NCBI GenBank assembly: GCA_026393865.1
Contig: JAPKZI010000072.1
Location: forward strand, 1-33,882
Source: Candidatus Aminicenantota bacterium
Lineage (GTDB): Bacteria > Acidobacteriota > Aminicenantia > Aminicenantales > UBA4085
Direction of reading: 5' to 3'
Length of the DNA: 33,882 bases
A model generated the notes under the pieces. That model made no database searches and was not told the origin of the DNA. It saw nothing but the letters and a program-made list of their open reading frames with translations. A program made the translations under genes and the position numbers. Shown piece by piece: positions 1-8,208 of the stretch (its first letter is position 1; every line of letters starts with the position of its first letter).

Positions 1-208
1 AACGGCGGCCGCAAGGACGATGGGAAGGCTGATGACGTCCGGGGCAAGCCCGCTATAAAATGGAAGAAAATCGTCCCCTTTTACGTCAAAATAATAAGAA
101 GGGATAGCTATGGACGTCGTAATGATAGGATATCATAAGAATACCGCCTTCAAGGGCTGTTCGGTTCAGCCCCGACTTCATAACCACGATATGGAGGGGA
201 ATCATTTC
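1..208. other. Upstream segment without a confident gene
   Basis: I see no convincing complete gene here. An ATG at 110 is in frame with the TonB receptor and would add 33 residues, but that extension precedes the hydrophobic signal peptide and has no signal character of its own, so I treat it as leader. On the minus strand an open frame running off the left edge has a hydrophobic look and could be the start of a divergent gene. Too little is visible to call it. Confidence 0.4.
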
Positions 209-2947
209 ATGACCGCAAAACGCAGATCTACGATTTTTTTGTTCACTCTGTTCTTATGGATCGTCTGCGGTTCACTCGCAGCATTCGCCGCGGCCGAGAC
301 CGGTACGATCACCGGAATCGTCCGGGACACGGCGGGAGAGGGCCTGGCCCGAGCCCGAGTCTCGCTTCTCAGCGGCGAGCGGACGGCCGTCGCCGGAACG
401 ATCTCCGGCCCGGACGGCCGGTTTGTTTTCGACAAAATTCCGGCCGGCCGCTACGTCATCGCCGTCACTCTGCTCGGATTCAACGATCGCCGCCAGCCCG
501 TCGCGGTGAAATCCGGCCTCGCCGCCCAGGTCGAGGTGACGCTCGAGATCACCCCGGTCGAGGCCGAGGTCACCGTGACCTCGACGGCCGGCGCCATCCG
601 GGACCTTGAGACGCTGACCCAGCCGGTCAACGTCATCGAATCGTCCGAGATCCTCGAACGGAGCAAAGCCGTGGTGGCCCAGGTCGCGCTCGAGGAGCCG
701 GGCGTCCAACTGCTCCGGACGAGCCCGAGCATCGCCGGCATCTACGTCCGGGGTTTGACCGGGAACAAGGTCAATACGTACGTCGACGGGGTCCGTTATT
801 CGACCTCCTCCGTCCGCGGCGGCATCACCACCTTCATGGACCTCGTCGACCCGGCTAGCCTCCAGTTCGTCGAGATCCTGCGCGGCCCGAACAGCGCCCA
901 ATACGGAAGCGACGCGCTCGGCGGAAGCATCCAGTTCCTGACCCGGGTTCCCGCGGTCTCAGGCGGCCCGCCGCGTTTCTGGGGACATATCGGCGGCCAA
1001 TTCAACGCCGCCGACACGAGCTACGGAGCGAACTTCTCGGCCCAGTATTCCGCGGCCAAGTTCGGCCTGCTTCTGAGTTCCGCCGCCCGGCGGATCAACC
1101 TCATCCGCCCCGGGCAAGGTCTCGACTCGCACGCGGCGGTCACCCGTTTCTTCGGACTCTCTTCGGACAAACTCATGTCCGACCGGCTGCCCGACACCGA
1201 TTTCACCCAATACGGGGGCATGCTCAAGTTCAACTGGACGCCTTCCGCCTCGGACCAGATCCTCATCTCATACTCCCAGGTGCGCCAGGAGGGGGGCAAG
1301 CGCTACGATCAGCTGCTCGGCGGGGACGGCAACCTTGTCGCCGATTTGAAGGGACTCCGAGGCGACCTCTTTTACCTGAAATATAACCGGGCCAACATCG
1401 GTCCGTTCGACCAGATCACCGCCGTTTATTCCTACAACGCCCAGCGCGAAGAGCGCATCAACCAGGGCGGCAACGGCAATCCGGCGGCGACGATCACCCA
1501 CGAGCCGGAGCGGACCGTGGCCCACGGCTTCCAGCTCAAGGCCACGAAACTGTGGGGAAATCGCCAAGAGCTTCTGTTCGGATTCGACTACTATCCAGAA
1601 CATGTCGAAGCGCCTTCGACCGGATTCAATCCGGTGACGGGGATCTCCTCGGTCCGCCGCGGGCGCGTCCCGGATGGGGCGATGTATCAGAACCTCGGCC
1701 TCTATGTCCAGGACGCCATAGTCATCATCCCCGACAAGCTTCGGTTCGTCGGCGGCGTGCGATACGGCGCCTCCCGCTACGAATCCAAGGCTTCCGACAG
1801 CCCGCTCGTGAACGGCAAACCGCTCTGGCCGGACGATAGTCTCAGCGTATCGAACGTGACCTTTCGGGCCGGCCTGGTCGGGACGCTGGTGAAGGGATTG
1901 AGCCTCTCGGCCAACGTCAGCCGGGGCTTCCGCGCTCCCCACATCACCGACCTCGGGACGGTCGGCCTGACGGGATCGGGCTTCCAGGTTTCGGCCGACG
2001 CGGTCCAAGGCCTGGGGGCCATGGTCGGAGACACCGCCGCCGGCACGGCCGTGTCCAGCGGGAAAGCGGTCGAAAAGCTCCGCCCGGAGACGAGCCTGAC
2101 CTGGGAGGCGGGCCTCAGCTACAGGAGCGCGGACTTCACCACCGAGACCTCCGTCTTCCTCAACACCATCCGGGACAACATCGTCTACCAGGCGCTGATC
2201 CTGCCGTCGGGAGCGGTCGGAAAGACCCTCGGCGACCAGACCATCACCACCCAGACCGAAGGAGGGGTGGTCTATGTCCCCGCCTCGGCGAGTCCCGTGC
2301 TCGTTAGGACGAATTTCGGCGACGCGCGCGTCTTTGGTATCGAGCACTCTCTCCAATGGCGCATCACGGAGCGCTTTTCGGCGGCCACCGTTCTGACCAT
2401 CCTCAAGGCCGAAGACATCGCCACGGGGCTGGCCCCCAACATCGAGGGCGGGACCCCCGGAACGGACTTTTACCTGAAGCTGCGGTATTCACACCCGAGC
2501 GGGAAGTTCTGGCTTGAGCCGATCCTCCACGCGGTCGGGAAACAGACTCGTTTATCGAGCCTCGACCTCGAGGACCGGCGGACCGGGGCCACCCGGACGC
2601 GGTCGAACATCAAGAACTTTTTTTATTACGGCGCGACCGCAAGAGGATGGATCGGGCCGGGTCCGGACGGCGCCTTTGGCAACGCCGACGATATCCTCCT
2701 CAAGACGGGCGAGACGCTGGCCCAGATCCAGGACCGCGTCCTGGGCGTCGGAGTCAGTTCGGCGCCGCTGTTCACGGCGGTCCCCGGCTATCTGACGGTC
2801 AACATCCGGGCCGGCTTCAAGATCGGCAAGCGGCACGACTTCATCATCGAGCTGGAGAACCTGACGGACGAGAACTACCGGGGGATCGCCTGGGGCATGG
2901 ACGCACCCGGACGCAGCCTCTCGATTTCCTATCTGGCCGGGTTTTGA
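209..2947 (+). CDS. TonB-dependent outer-membrane receptor with N-terminal carboxypeptidase-regulatory-like domain
   Basis: The 912-residue product is predicted to import a ligand across the outer membrane using TonB energy; the substrate cannot be read from sequence. Start 209 is chosen because GGAGGGG lies 9 nt upstream and the protein then opens with a basic stretch and a hydrophobic signal peptide ending near AAFA (residues 1-27). Next comes a beta-sandwich of the CarboxypepD_reg type (about residues 28-115, GTITGIVRDTAGEGL), a plug domain (about 130-240, with YVRGLTGNKVNTYVDGVR and ILRGPNSAQYGSDALGGSI), and a long beta-barrel ending in the C-terminal aromatic residue typical of Omp85-inserted barrels (SYLAGF). 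The length is normal for the family. It converges with the serine hydrolase gene, leaving only 33 bp between stop codons. SusC-like receptors share this layout, but no SusD-type partner is in the window. Confidence 0.93.
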   Translation: MTAKRRSTIFLFTLFLWIVCGSLAAFAAAETGTITGIVRDTAGEGLARARVSLLSGERTAVAGTISGPDGRFVFDKIPAGRYVIAVTLLGFNDRRQPVAVKSGLAAQVEVTLEITPVEAEVTVTSTAGAIRDLETLTQPVNVIESSEILERSKAVVAQVALEEPGVQLLRTSPSIAGIYVRGLTGNKVNTYVDGVRYSTSSVRGGITTFMDLVDPASLQFVEILRGPNSAQYGSDALGGSIQFLTRVPAVSGGPPRFWGHIGGQFNAADTSYGANFSAQYSAAKFGLLLSSAARRINLIRPGQGLDSHAAVTRFFGLSSDKLMSDRLPDTDFTQYGGMLKFNWTPSASDQILISYSQVRQEGGKRYDQLLGGDGNLVADLKGLRGDLFYLKYNRANIGPFDQITAVYSYNAQREERINQGGNGNPAATITHEPERTVAHGFQLKATKLWGNRQELLFGFDYYPEHVEAPSTGFNPVTGISSVRRGRVPDGAMYQNLGLYVQDAIVIIPDKLRFVGGVRYGASRYESKASDSPLVNGKPLWPDDSLSVSNVTFRAGLVGTLVKGLSLSANVSRGFRAPHITDLGTVGLTGSGFQVSADAVQGLGAMVGDTAAGTAVSSGKAVEKLRPETSLTWEAGLSYRSADFTTETSVFLNTIRDNIVYQALILPSGAVGKTLGDQTITTQTEGGVVYVPASASPVLVRTNFGDARVFGIEHSLQWRITERFSAATVLTILKAEDIATGLAPNIEGGTPGTDFYLKLRYSHPSGKFWLEPILHAVGKQTRLSSLDLEDRRTGATRTRSNIKNFFYYGATARGWIGPGPDGAFGNADDILLKTGETLAQIQDRVLGVGVSSAPLFTAVPGYLTVNIRAGFKIGKRHDFIIELENLTDENYRGIAWGMDAPGRSLSISYLAGF

Positions 2948-2980
2948 GCGCAGAGAGCCGCGTCCGCAGCTCGCTGTCCT

Positions 2981-4360
2981 TCAGCGCGGAAGCCAGGTCC
3001 GGATCTGTCGGGCGACGCTGGTGGCGGCCGGCGGATCGAGGTTGGCTAGGACGATGATCGCGTAGCCCCGTTGGGGATCCCATTCAACCGCCGCGTTGAG
3101 ACCGGGGGCTCCGCCGGCTATGCCGAATCCGCCCTGCAGTTCGGGGGCGGCCGATCCGAAGGTCCCTTTGTTCAGAGCGATAACGTATTTCAGAAGATCG
3201 GCCGCGGTCGAGTAGCCTCCGCCGGCCGAACTCCCCTTTCCGGGCAGCGAATCGTAATTCCGCTTCCGCGCCGCGCCGCTTCCCGTGTATCCGACAGCCC
3301 GGTTCCCGACGACAGCGTCCTTCTCGAAGGAATCCGTATCGAGCATCCCGGCCGGTTTGAAGATATGTTCACGGACGTAGGCGTAATAATCCGTACCCGA
3401 AGCTTTTTCGACGATCAGGCCGAGGACAACGTATCCGCCGTTGGAATACATGTTTCGCGACCCCGGCTCGAACTCGAGCGGCCGGTCGGCGAAGAGCGGC
3501 AAGTAGTCCTTGAGCGTCCGGAGTTTCTCTTTGGGCGTCGCCTCATAGCGCTCGCCGAAGAAATCGCCGATGCCGGAGGTCATATCCAGGAGGTGGCGGA
3601 CCGTGACCTTGGTTGCGGCGTCCGCGTTCGGATACTCCGGGAGGCATTTCTTGATGGAATCGTCGATGTTGATCTTCCCTTCGGCGGCGAGCCGGCGGAC
3701 GGCGAGGCCGGTGAACGATTTATTGATCGAGCCGATGTTGAACTTCGTATCGGTCCGGTTGGGGGCCTTCGCCTCGCGGTCGGCCAGGCCGTAAGCTTCG
3801 AAGAGAACAGGCGCTCCTTTATGAGCGACCAGGATGACGCCGGAAAAGGAGTCCGCCGAGGCGGCCTTCTTGGCGTACTCGCCGACCGTCGCGGCGAGCT
3901 CGGCATCGTCCTTTTTCGGATCGGGGGGCGGGCCGCCTTCCTCGCCGAGATCCATCACCCGCACAGCGAGGAGGCCGAACGGTTCGACAGACTCGAATTG
4001 AAAATCGAGGCTGACCACCGGACCGTTCGAGCCGCGGGCGACGAGGCTGACCAGATCGGCCCGGCTTTCGACGACTTTGCGGATCTCGAGAGTCCCCAGC
4101 CGCTCCCGCATCTGCCGGTAGCGGGCCAACCGCGTCTCAACCGGATTCTTCTGGAGCGAGTCCTTAGCCACGTTCGCCGTGAAGAAGTCCTTCATAGCCG
4201 CCTCTCCGGCATTGAAAGCCTTCACGTAGGCCTCGACCCGGCGTCCGGCCTGGGTTTGGGAAAGAGAGGATGGCGGGGCCTGGCCGGCGGCCAACGCGCC
4301 CAAGCCAAGGAGAGCCAGGGACAGATAAGTTTTTTTCATCATGGGCACCTTGTTGTTCAT
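2981..4360 (-). CDS. Serine hydrolase, beta-lactamase class C / D-Ala-D-Ala carboxypeptidase fold, secreted
   Basis: The 459-residue protein has an N-terminal signal peptide (MKKTYLSLALLGLGALAAG), an alpha/beta segment of about 110 residues (about 40-135), and a penicillin-binding-protein-like serine hydrolase domain (about 160-459). The catalytic S-x-x-K is Ser211-Ile-Asn-Lys214 and the second motif is Tyr305-Ser-Asn307. The third motif, usually K-T-G or H-x-G before GGAPG, reads GIAGGAPGLN with no His or Lys, so the third active-site element is altered or shortened. Such proteins are esterases, peptidases or amidases; the substrate is unknown. The start could also be the ATG pair at 4342/4339, immediately before the basic signal-peptide N-terminus. 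It lies 96 bp downstream of the MFS gene in the same orientation, so co-transcription is possible. Confidence 0.85.
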   Translation of the reverse strand: MNNKVPMMKKTYLSLALLGLGALAAGQAPPSSLSQTQAGRRVEAYVKAFNAGEAAMKDFFTANVAKDSLQKNPVETRLARYRQMRERLGTLEIRKVVESRADLVSLVARGSNGPVVSLDFQFESVEPFGLLAVRVMDLGEEGGPPPDPKKDDAELAATVGEYAKKAASADSFSGVILVAHKGAPVLFEAYGLADREAKAPNRTDTKFNIGSINKSFTGLAVRRLAAEGKINIDDSIKKCLPEYPNADAATKVTVRHLLDMTSGIGDFFGERYEATPKEKLRTLKDYLPLFADRPLEFEPGSRNMYSNGGYVVLGLIVEKASGTDYYAYVREHIFKPAGMLDTDSFEKDAVVGNRAVGYTGSGAARKRNYDSLPGKGSSAGGGYSTAADLLKYVIALNKGTFGSAAPELQGGFGIAGGAPGLNAAVEWDPQRGYAIIVLANLDPPAATSVARQIRTWLPR

Positions 4361-4456
4361 CTTACTCTCGACTCGGATATCTTTTCAACGTCCGGAGAGC
4401 TAAAATCGTTGCCTGCGGAGCGGTTGACAGAGCCCGCCTTACCTGACCTCGGTCGG

Positions 4457-5758
4457 TCAGGGTCTGGCGACGTGTTTGAGATCGTCGTCGAGGGGAGTCA
4501 TCCTGGGCATGATGAGATGGATGACGACCAGAGCGCAGGGATAAAGCAGGCCGGCGACGAGGAAGGCGAAGAAATATCCTTTCCGGCCGCTTTGATCGAG
4601 GATTTTCCCCAGTCCCAAGTCAGCCGCGATCCCGGCCAGCGTGCCGATCATGCCGCCGATCCCCACGACCGAAGCGGTGGCCTTTTTTGGAAAGACATCG
4701 GAAACGAGGGTGAAGGCGTTGGCCGACCAGGCCTGGTGCCCGGCCGCGGCCAGGGCCATGAGCCCCACGGCCAGCCACTGGCTGGACGTCTGCGTGGCGA
4801 AGACGACGGGCATGATGACCACGGCGCAGATGAGCAAGGTCGTTTTCCGGGCCCGGTTGATCGGCCAGCCTTTTTTGATAAAGGCCGAGGACATCCAGCC
4901 GCCGGCGATGCTTCCGAAATCGGCGACCACGTAGATGACGACCAGGGGAAGGGCCAGGCCCTTGAGGGCCAGGCCGAACTGGGCGTTCAAGAAGAAGGTC
5001 CCCCAAAAAAGATAAAAGAACCAGACGGCGTCCGGGAGCTTGGCCACGGCGAAAGCCCAGGTCTCTTTGACCGGGAGGACCTTCCGCCAAGGGATCTTGT
5101 CCACCGTTTCGGGCGAGGAGTCGCTCAAGATATAATTTAGTTCGGGAGCCGAAAGCTTGGGATGGACCTCCGGCTTTTGATAGGTCTTAAGCCAGAGGAA
5201 GACCCACGCGGCGCTGAAAGCGGCCGTGACGAAAAAGGCCAACTGCCAGCCCTGTCCCTGTCCGCCGACGATCATGGGAATGAACAGGGGAGCCAGGATG
5301 GCCCCGACGTTCGTTCCGGCGTTGAAGATGCCGGTGGCCAGGGCCCGCTCCTTTTTCGGGAACCATTCGGCGATCGTTTTGATGCAGGCCGGGAAGTTGC
5401 CGGCCTCGCCGAATCCCAGGCCGAAGCGGGCGACCGCGAAACCGATCCAGCCCATGCCCTTGGTGACCAGGGCGTGGAGCATGCTGAACACGCTCCAGGT
5501 CCCGATGGAAAAGACGTATCCTTTCTTCGCCCCGATTTTGTCGATAAAGGCGCCCATGGCCAAAAGGCCGAAGGCGTAGGCGAACTTGAAGGCGATGAGG
5601 ATGTAGGAATACTGTTGATTGGTCCAGGCGAAGACGTGGTCGCGAAGGGTCGGACCCAGGACGCCGAGGATGCTCCGGTCGACATAGTTGATGGTCGTGG
5701 CCATGAAGAGAAGGGCCAGGATCCGCCAGCGGAAGGAGCCGATCCTCTGTTTGGACAT
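4457..5758 (-). CDS. MFS transporter, ExuT-like anion:cation symporter family (sugar acid / hexuronate type)
   Basis: The 433-residue protein is a 12-TM major facilitator. The N-terminal signature TTINYVDRSILGVLGPTLRD, the loop GAFIDKIGAKKGY after TM2 and RFGLGFGEAGNFPACIKTI in TM4 are characteristic of the ACS family containing ExuT and glucarate/galactonate carriers. Proton-coupled uptake of a hexuronate or related organic anion across the inner membrane is the likely role. A GTG at 5779 is in frame, but it overlaps the -10 hexamer of a good promoter (5778-5807). The ATG at 5758, with GGGAG 10 nt upstream, is therefore preferred. No uronate catabolic genes are adjacent, so the substrate stays open. 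The serine hydrolase gene follows after 96 bp. Confidence 0.85.
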   Translation of the reverse strand: MSKQRIGSFRWRILALLFMATTINYVDRSILGVLGPTLRDHVFAWTNQQYSYILIAFKFAYAFGLLAMGAFIDKIGAKKGYVFSIGTWSVFSMLHALVTKGMGWIGFAVARFGLGFGEAGNFPACIKTIAEWFPKKERALATGIFNAGTNVGAILAPLFIPMIVGGQGQGWQLAFFVTAAFSAAWVFLWLKTYQKPEVHPKLSAPELNYILSDSSPETVDKIPWRKVLPVKETWAFAVAKLPDAVWFFYLFWGTFFLNAQFGLALKGLALPLVVIYVVADFGSIAGGWMSSAFIKKGWPINRARKTTLLICAVVIMPVVFATQTSSQWLAVGLMALAAAGHQAWSANAFTLVSDVFPKKATASVVGIGGMIGTLAGIAADLGLGKILDQSGRKGYFFAFLVAGLLYPCALVVIHLIMPRMTPLDDDLKHVARP

Positions 5759-5777
5759 CCGGGATGATCTCCCGGAC

Positions 5778-5807
5778 ACTATATCGCCGATGAAAAGCCG
5801 GTGTCAA
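5778..5807 (-). promoter_or_regulatory. Sigma-70 type promoter for the MFS transporter
   Basis: Read on the minus strand: TTGACA (5807-5802), an 18-nt spacer, then TATAGT (5783-5778). Transcription would start near 5771, giving a leader of about a dozen nucleotides that still includes the GGGAG ribosome site. This placement decides the start codon at 5758. Confidence 0.6.
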
Positions 5808-5894
5808 CGAAACCGGAAAAAAGAGACGGCCGGCGGAGAAAAACTATCCGGGCCGGACCGGTCAGCGAGCGGCCGACCGGCGTCGGCGAGGTCC

Positions 5895-6464
5895 TCATTT
5901 CGTAGCGCAATAAACATAGGCCGGAGGCAGGTTTTTCCAGACAACACGGGTCCGTTCAAGCTTGTCAAAATATCTGCCTAAAAGGTCGAGCAGGCGCTGA
6001 TGGCCTTTGGATTTCACCCGGTGAACATAGGCGTAGGCGACGAATCGCCCGCCGGAAGAAAGCGATTGCCCGATAAGATCCAGGAGTTCTTCCAATCGTC
6101 CTTCCTTCAAGACCGTCAAGGGAAGCCCGCTGATGATGGCCTGGCAATCGTCGATGTCATGCTTCTTGAGGTAGGTCTTCAGATTGAGAGCGTCATCACA
6201 ATATACGGTCGCGTCCGGACATTTCTTCCGGAGATGTTTCACGAATTTCGGATTGATCTCCACGGCGAGGTATTTCGCTTCTAAAGACAGCATTTTCATG
6301 ATCTGTTTCGTCGCGCCGCCGCTGCCGGGACCGAGTTCAATGACGACCTCGGCGTGGGGGAGATCGGCCATTTCAAGCATGATCCGGGTCAGGGCCTTGG
6401 AATCCGGAATTATGGAGCTGGTTCGGATCGGATGTTTGAGACACTCCATAAGGAGATTGGCCAT
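5895..6464 (-). CDS. Class I SAM-dependent methyltransferase, phospholipid N-methyltransferase-like
   Basis: The 189-residue protein has a Rossmann-type methyltransferase fold. Motif I is VIELGPGSGG (residues 41-50), the acidic residue binding the SAM ribose is in LAVEINPKF, the next motif is DDALNL, and IISGLPL occupies the motif IV position. The opening LKHPIRTSSIIPDSKALTRIM and the short length match the COG3963-type phospholipid (phosphatidylethanolamine) N-methyltransferases, which also resemble rRNA adenine dimethylases. Membrane-lipid headgroup methylation is the best guess, but rRNA or small-molecule substrates are not excluded. GGAGG sits 8 nt before the ATG at 6464, so the start is secure. 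No obvious operon partner is adjacent. Confidence 0.78.
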   Translation of the reverse strand: MANLLMECLKHPIRTSSIIPDSKALTRIMLEMADLPHAEVVIELGPGSGGATKQIMKMLSLEAKYLAVEINPKFVKHLRKKCPDATVYCDDALNLKTYLKKHDIDDCQAIISGLPLTVLKEGRLEELLDLIGQSLSSGGRFVAYAYVHRVKSKGHQRLLDLLGRYFDKLERTRVVWKNLPPAYVYCATK

Positions 6465-6808
6465 GGACGTTACCTCCGCCGGCCGCCGAGCCTAGAGATC
6501 TCAGCCGCCTCTTTAAAATCAAAATGGGACGCAATGGTTTTTAGAGTCAAGGGACGAGCCTTCGGCTCGCCACTCGCCCGTGGCTTGTATCCACGGGCGA
6601 GTACGGCGGAAGTGGGCCCCCGGGCAAAGCCCGGAGCCCCGGCCGCCGTCGAGAAGCCTCTCGCCCGGCTTTTCCCTCGTTCAACCTGAGGATATGAATC
6701 CCCGCTCCATTATATGCGAAATCCGGAAAAATAGGGATACCCTGGCCGCAACTGGGTCGTCTGTCGCCGAAATAAAAACGAAATGAAGGGGAGGAGCGAA
6801 GAATCGCC
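6465..6808. other. Intergenic region carrying one copy of the 104-bp hairpin repeat
   Basis: This 344-bp gap lies between the methyltransferase start and the stop of the cysteate-synthase-like gene. About a third of it is the repeat at 6546-6649. The remainder (6465-6545 and 6650-6808) shows no gene, terminator or clear promoter that I can support. Confidence 0.5.
6546..6649 (+). repeat. 104-bp three-hairpin dispersed repeat, copy 1
   Basis: This copy is the same length as 8569-8672, lies in the same orientation, and differs at only 6 positions. It can fold into three consecutive hairpins: CGAGCC/GGCTCG with loop TTC (about 6555-6569); a 12-bp stem ACTCGCCCGTGG/CCACGGGCGAGT with a 7-nt loop (about 6571-6601); and CCGGGC/GCCCGG with loop AAA (about 6620-6634). 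It is not coding. It resembles REP/MITE-type or other structured dispersed elements; no associated transposase is next to it. Confidence 0.85.
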
Positions 6809-8086
6809 TTACCCGAAGAACCTCCGGATCGCCTCTTCGGTCGCTTCCCGGCGCTTCAGAACGAATCGAGGAAGAAGGCGGTGGATGCGAAATTCTTCGA
6901 ACAACCGCCTCTTCCCTCCGCCGGTAATGTTCAACAGAACCATATCCCCGGTCGAGATCAGATGCCGGTCCACGGCCTCGATCAGGGCCGCCGCGGCGAC
7001 GGCCGCCGCAGGGTCCAGATCGATGCCTTCGAGCCGTTCGAAGAGACTCGCTGCTTCAGCCGCTTGTTCGTTCGTTACGCTCGACATGGAGCCCCTGGTG
7101 TCCGAAAGAGCGTCGAATACTCCGCCCCGGATCCCATAAGGAGGTTTTCGGTTCGAGAGGACATGGGCGGAAACGCGCGAAAGCCTGGATTTGAGTTCCG
7201 CTTCGGGGACCTCCAGGAGGGCGCGTGATCCGGCTCTCCAGGCGTCCGTCATGGGGGTGAAGGGATGGTTCTGGGCGAGATGGAGTTTCATTTTCGCCCC
7301 GCCGAAACGGCCGTCCTCCAGCAGCCGGTCCGCGGCCTCCCAAGACGCGATGCCGCCCGTCCCGGAGCCGACGGCTTGAAAGTAATGGTCGGGGATCCGT
7401 CCCGACATGACGGCGGCGGACAGCAACGCCGTGCCCATCCCGTCGCGCCGGGCGACATTCTTGGCGCCTCCTTCGGCCGCGTATCCCGGCCTTTTTGCGA
7501 TCATGTCGGCGACCTGGATCGCGTCGAAATAATCGGCGCCGTCGTCGACGCCGACGAGAACCACCGAATCCGAGAACGGCCTCGTGGACCACAGGCTGTC
7601 CAGCCCGCCCTCATGGACCACAAGGACCAGGGGGATATCGTTGGCGGAACAGACTTCGGCGAACGCCCGGGCCGTGTTGCCCGCGGACGCGACAACGAGC
7701 GTCCGGGCCGTATCGTCGAATCGGGAGCAGACCGGCGGGGCCTCGAGTTCTTTGAACGTGCAGGTTTTCATGTCGGCGCCCCGCTCGGGCCAATATCCGG
7801 AAAAGGCGATCCAGAGGTCATCGAGCCCAAGCGCCCGGCCGAGTTTTTCGCCGCGAAAAGAGACCGGGACTCCGCTGGTTTTCACCGGCCTCCTCAAGGG
7901 GAGCCAGTCCCCGAACCGGAACATGCCGTCCCCGTCGTCCCGGACAGAGAGCTGCCGGGCGGCATAATCCGCGCGCAGCAAAGCGGGACCATGGAGCTCA
8001 TCGCAGGACAGGAGGTGGTCGTCTTCGACGAACGTTTTGCCGCATTCCACGCAGCGGAGCGTGTAGGGGGTCGATTGGAAGTCCAT
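6809..8086 (-). CDS. Cysteate-synthase-like PLP enzyme (threonine synthase superfamily)
   Basis: The 425-residue protein is a fold-type II PLP enzyme. It opens with a Cys motif typical of threonine-synthase relatives (YTLRCVECG, Cys12 and Cys15, with Cys28 further on). Lys112 in MKTCTFKELEA is the probable PLP Schiff-base lysine. SAGNT (about 134-138) and GSGTGGIAS are the substrate- and phosphate-binding loops. The segments FRFGDWLPL, FSGYWPERGA and TFKELEA fit my recollection of cysteate synthase, which converts O-phosphoserine plus sulfite to L-cysteate in methanogen coenzyme M synthesis, better than canonical threonine synthase, which reads NPTGSFKDRG here. GTG 8119 and ATG 8104 are also in frame, but AGAGGTG lies about 6 nt before the ATG at 8086. 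A plain threonine synthase paralogue is the main alternative. Confidence 0.65.
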   Translation of the reverse strand: MDFQSTPYTLRCVECGKTFVEDDHLLSCDELHGPALLRADYAARQLSVRDDGDGMFRFGDWLPLRRPVKTSGVPVSFRGEKLGRALGLDDLWIAFSGYWPERGADMKTCTFKELEAPPVCSRFDDTARTLVVASAGNTARAFAEVCSANDIPLVLVVHEGGLDSLWSTRPFSDSVVLVGVDDGADYFDAIQVADMIAKRPGYAAEGGAKNVARRDGMGTALLSAAVMSGRIPDHYFQAVGSGTGGIASWEAADRLLEDGRFGGAKMKLHLAQNHPFTPMTDAWRAGSRALLEVPEAELKSRLSRVSAHVLSNRKPPYGIRGGVFDALSDTRGSMSSVTNEQAAEAASLFERLEGIDLDPAAAVAAAALIEAVDRHLISTGDMVLLNITGGGKRRLFEEFRIHRLLPRFVLKRREATEEAIRRFFG

Positions 8087-8122
8087 GTCACGCACCTCTT
8101 TCATCCAATACAAAGACACCCC

Positions 8123-8150
8123 ATCATATCCAATTTATAGGATTTATCAA
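8123..8150 (-). promoter_or_regulatory. Candidate sigma-70 promoter for the cysteate-synthase-like gene
   Basis: On the minus strand TTGATA (8150-8145) is followed by a 16-nt spacer and TATGAT (8128-8123). A start near 8116 would exclude the upstream GTG codon at 8119 from the mRNA, agreeing with the ATG at 8086 as start. Confidence 0.45.
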
Positions 8151-8166
8151 CTGAAAAAGGGAGAAA

Positions 8167-8194
8167 CGGGAAGGCCCGGGATTCCCGCTTTTTT
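8167..8194. terminator. Hairpin terminator, probably bidirectional
   Basis: CGGGAA (8167-8172) pairs with TTCCCG (8182-8187) around a GC-rich loop. On the plus strand a run of T follows (8189-8194). On the minus strand the stem is followed by TTTCTCCC and five more T. It lies 15 bp beyond the stop of the minus-strand sigma-like gene and so most likely ends that transcript. Confidence 0.45.
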
Positions 8195-8208
8195 CGACTT
8201 TAAGGATT

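Noticed and set aside
1268-2356. 362-codon minus-strand open frame inside the TonB receptor
   Set aside because: Antisense to the beta-barrel coding region, with no recognisable motif.
4442-4461. CCTGACC/GGTCAGG inverted repeat at the end of the MFS gene as a terminator
   Set aside because: It is a short 7-bp stem with no T-run on either strand and overlaps the stop codon; not enough to call a terminator.
3071-5140. 689-codon plus-strand open frame spanning serine hydrolase and MFS genes
   Set aside because: It crosses two clear minus-strand genes and the promoterless gap between them; composition is that of an antisense shadow.
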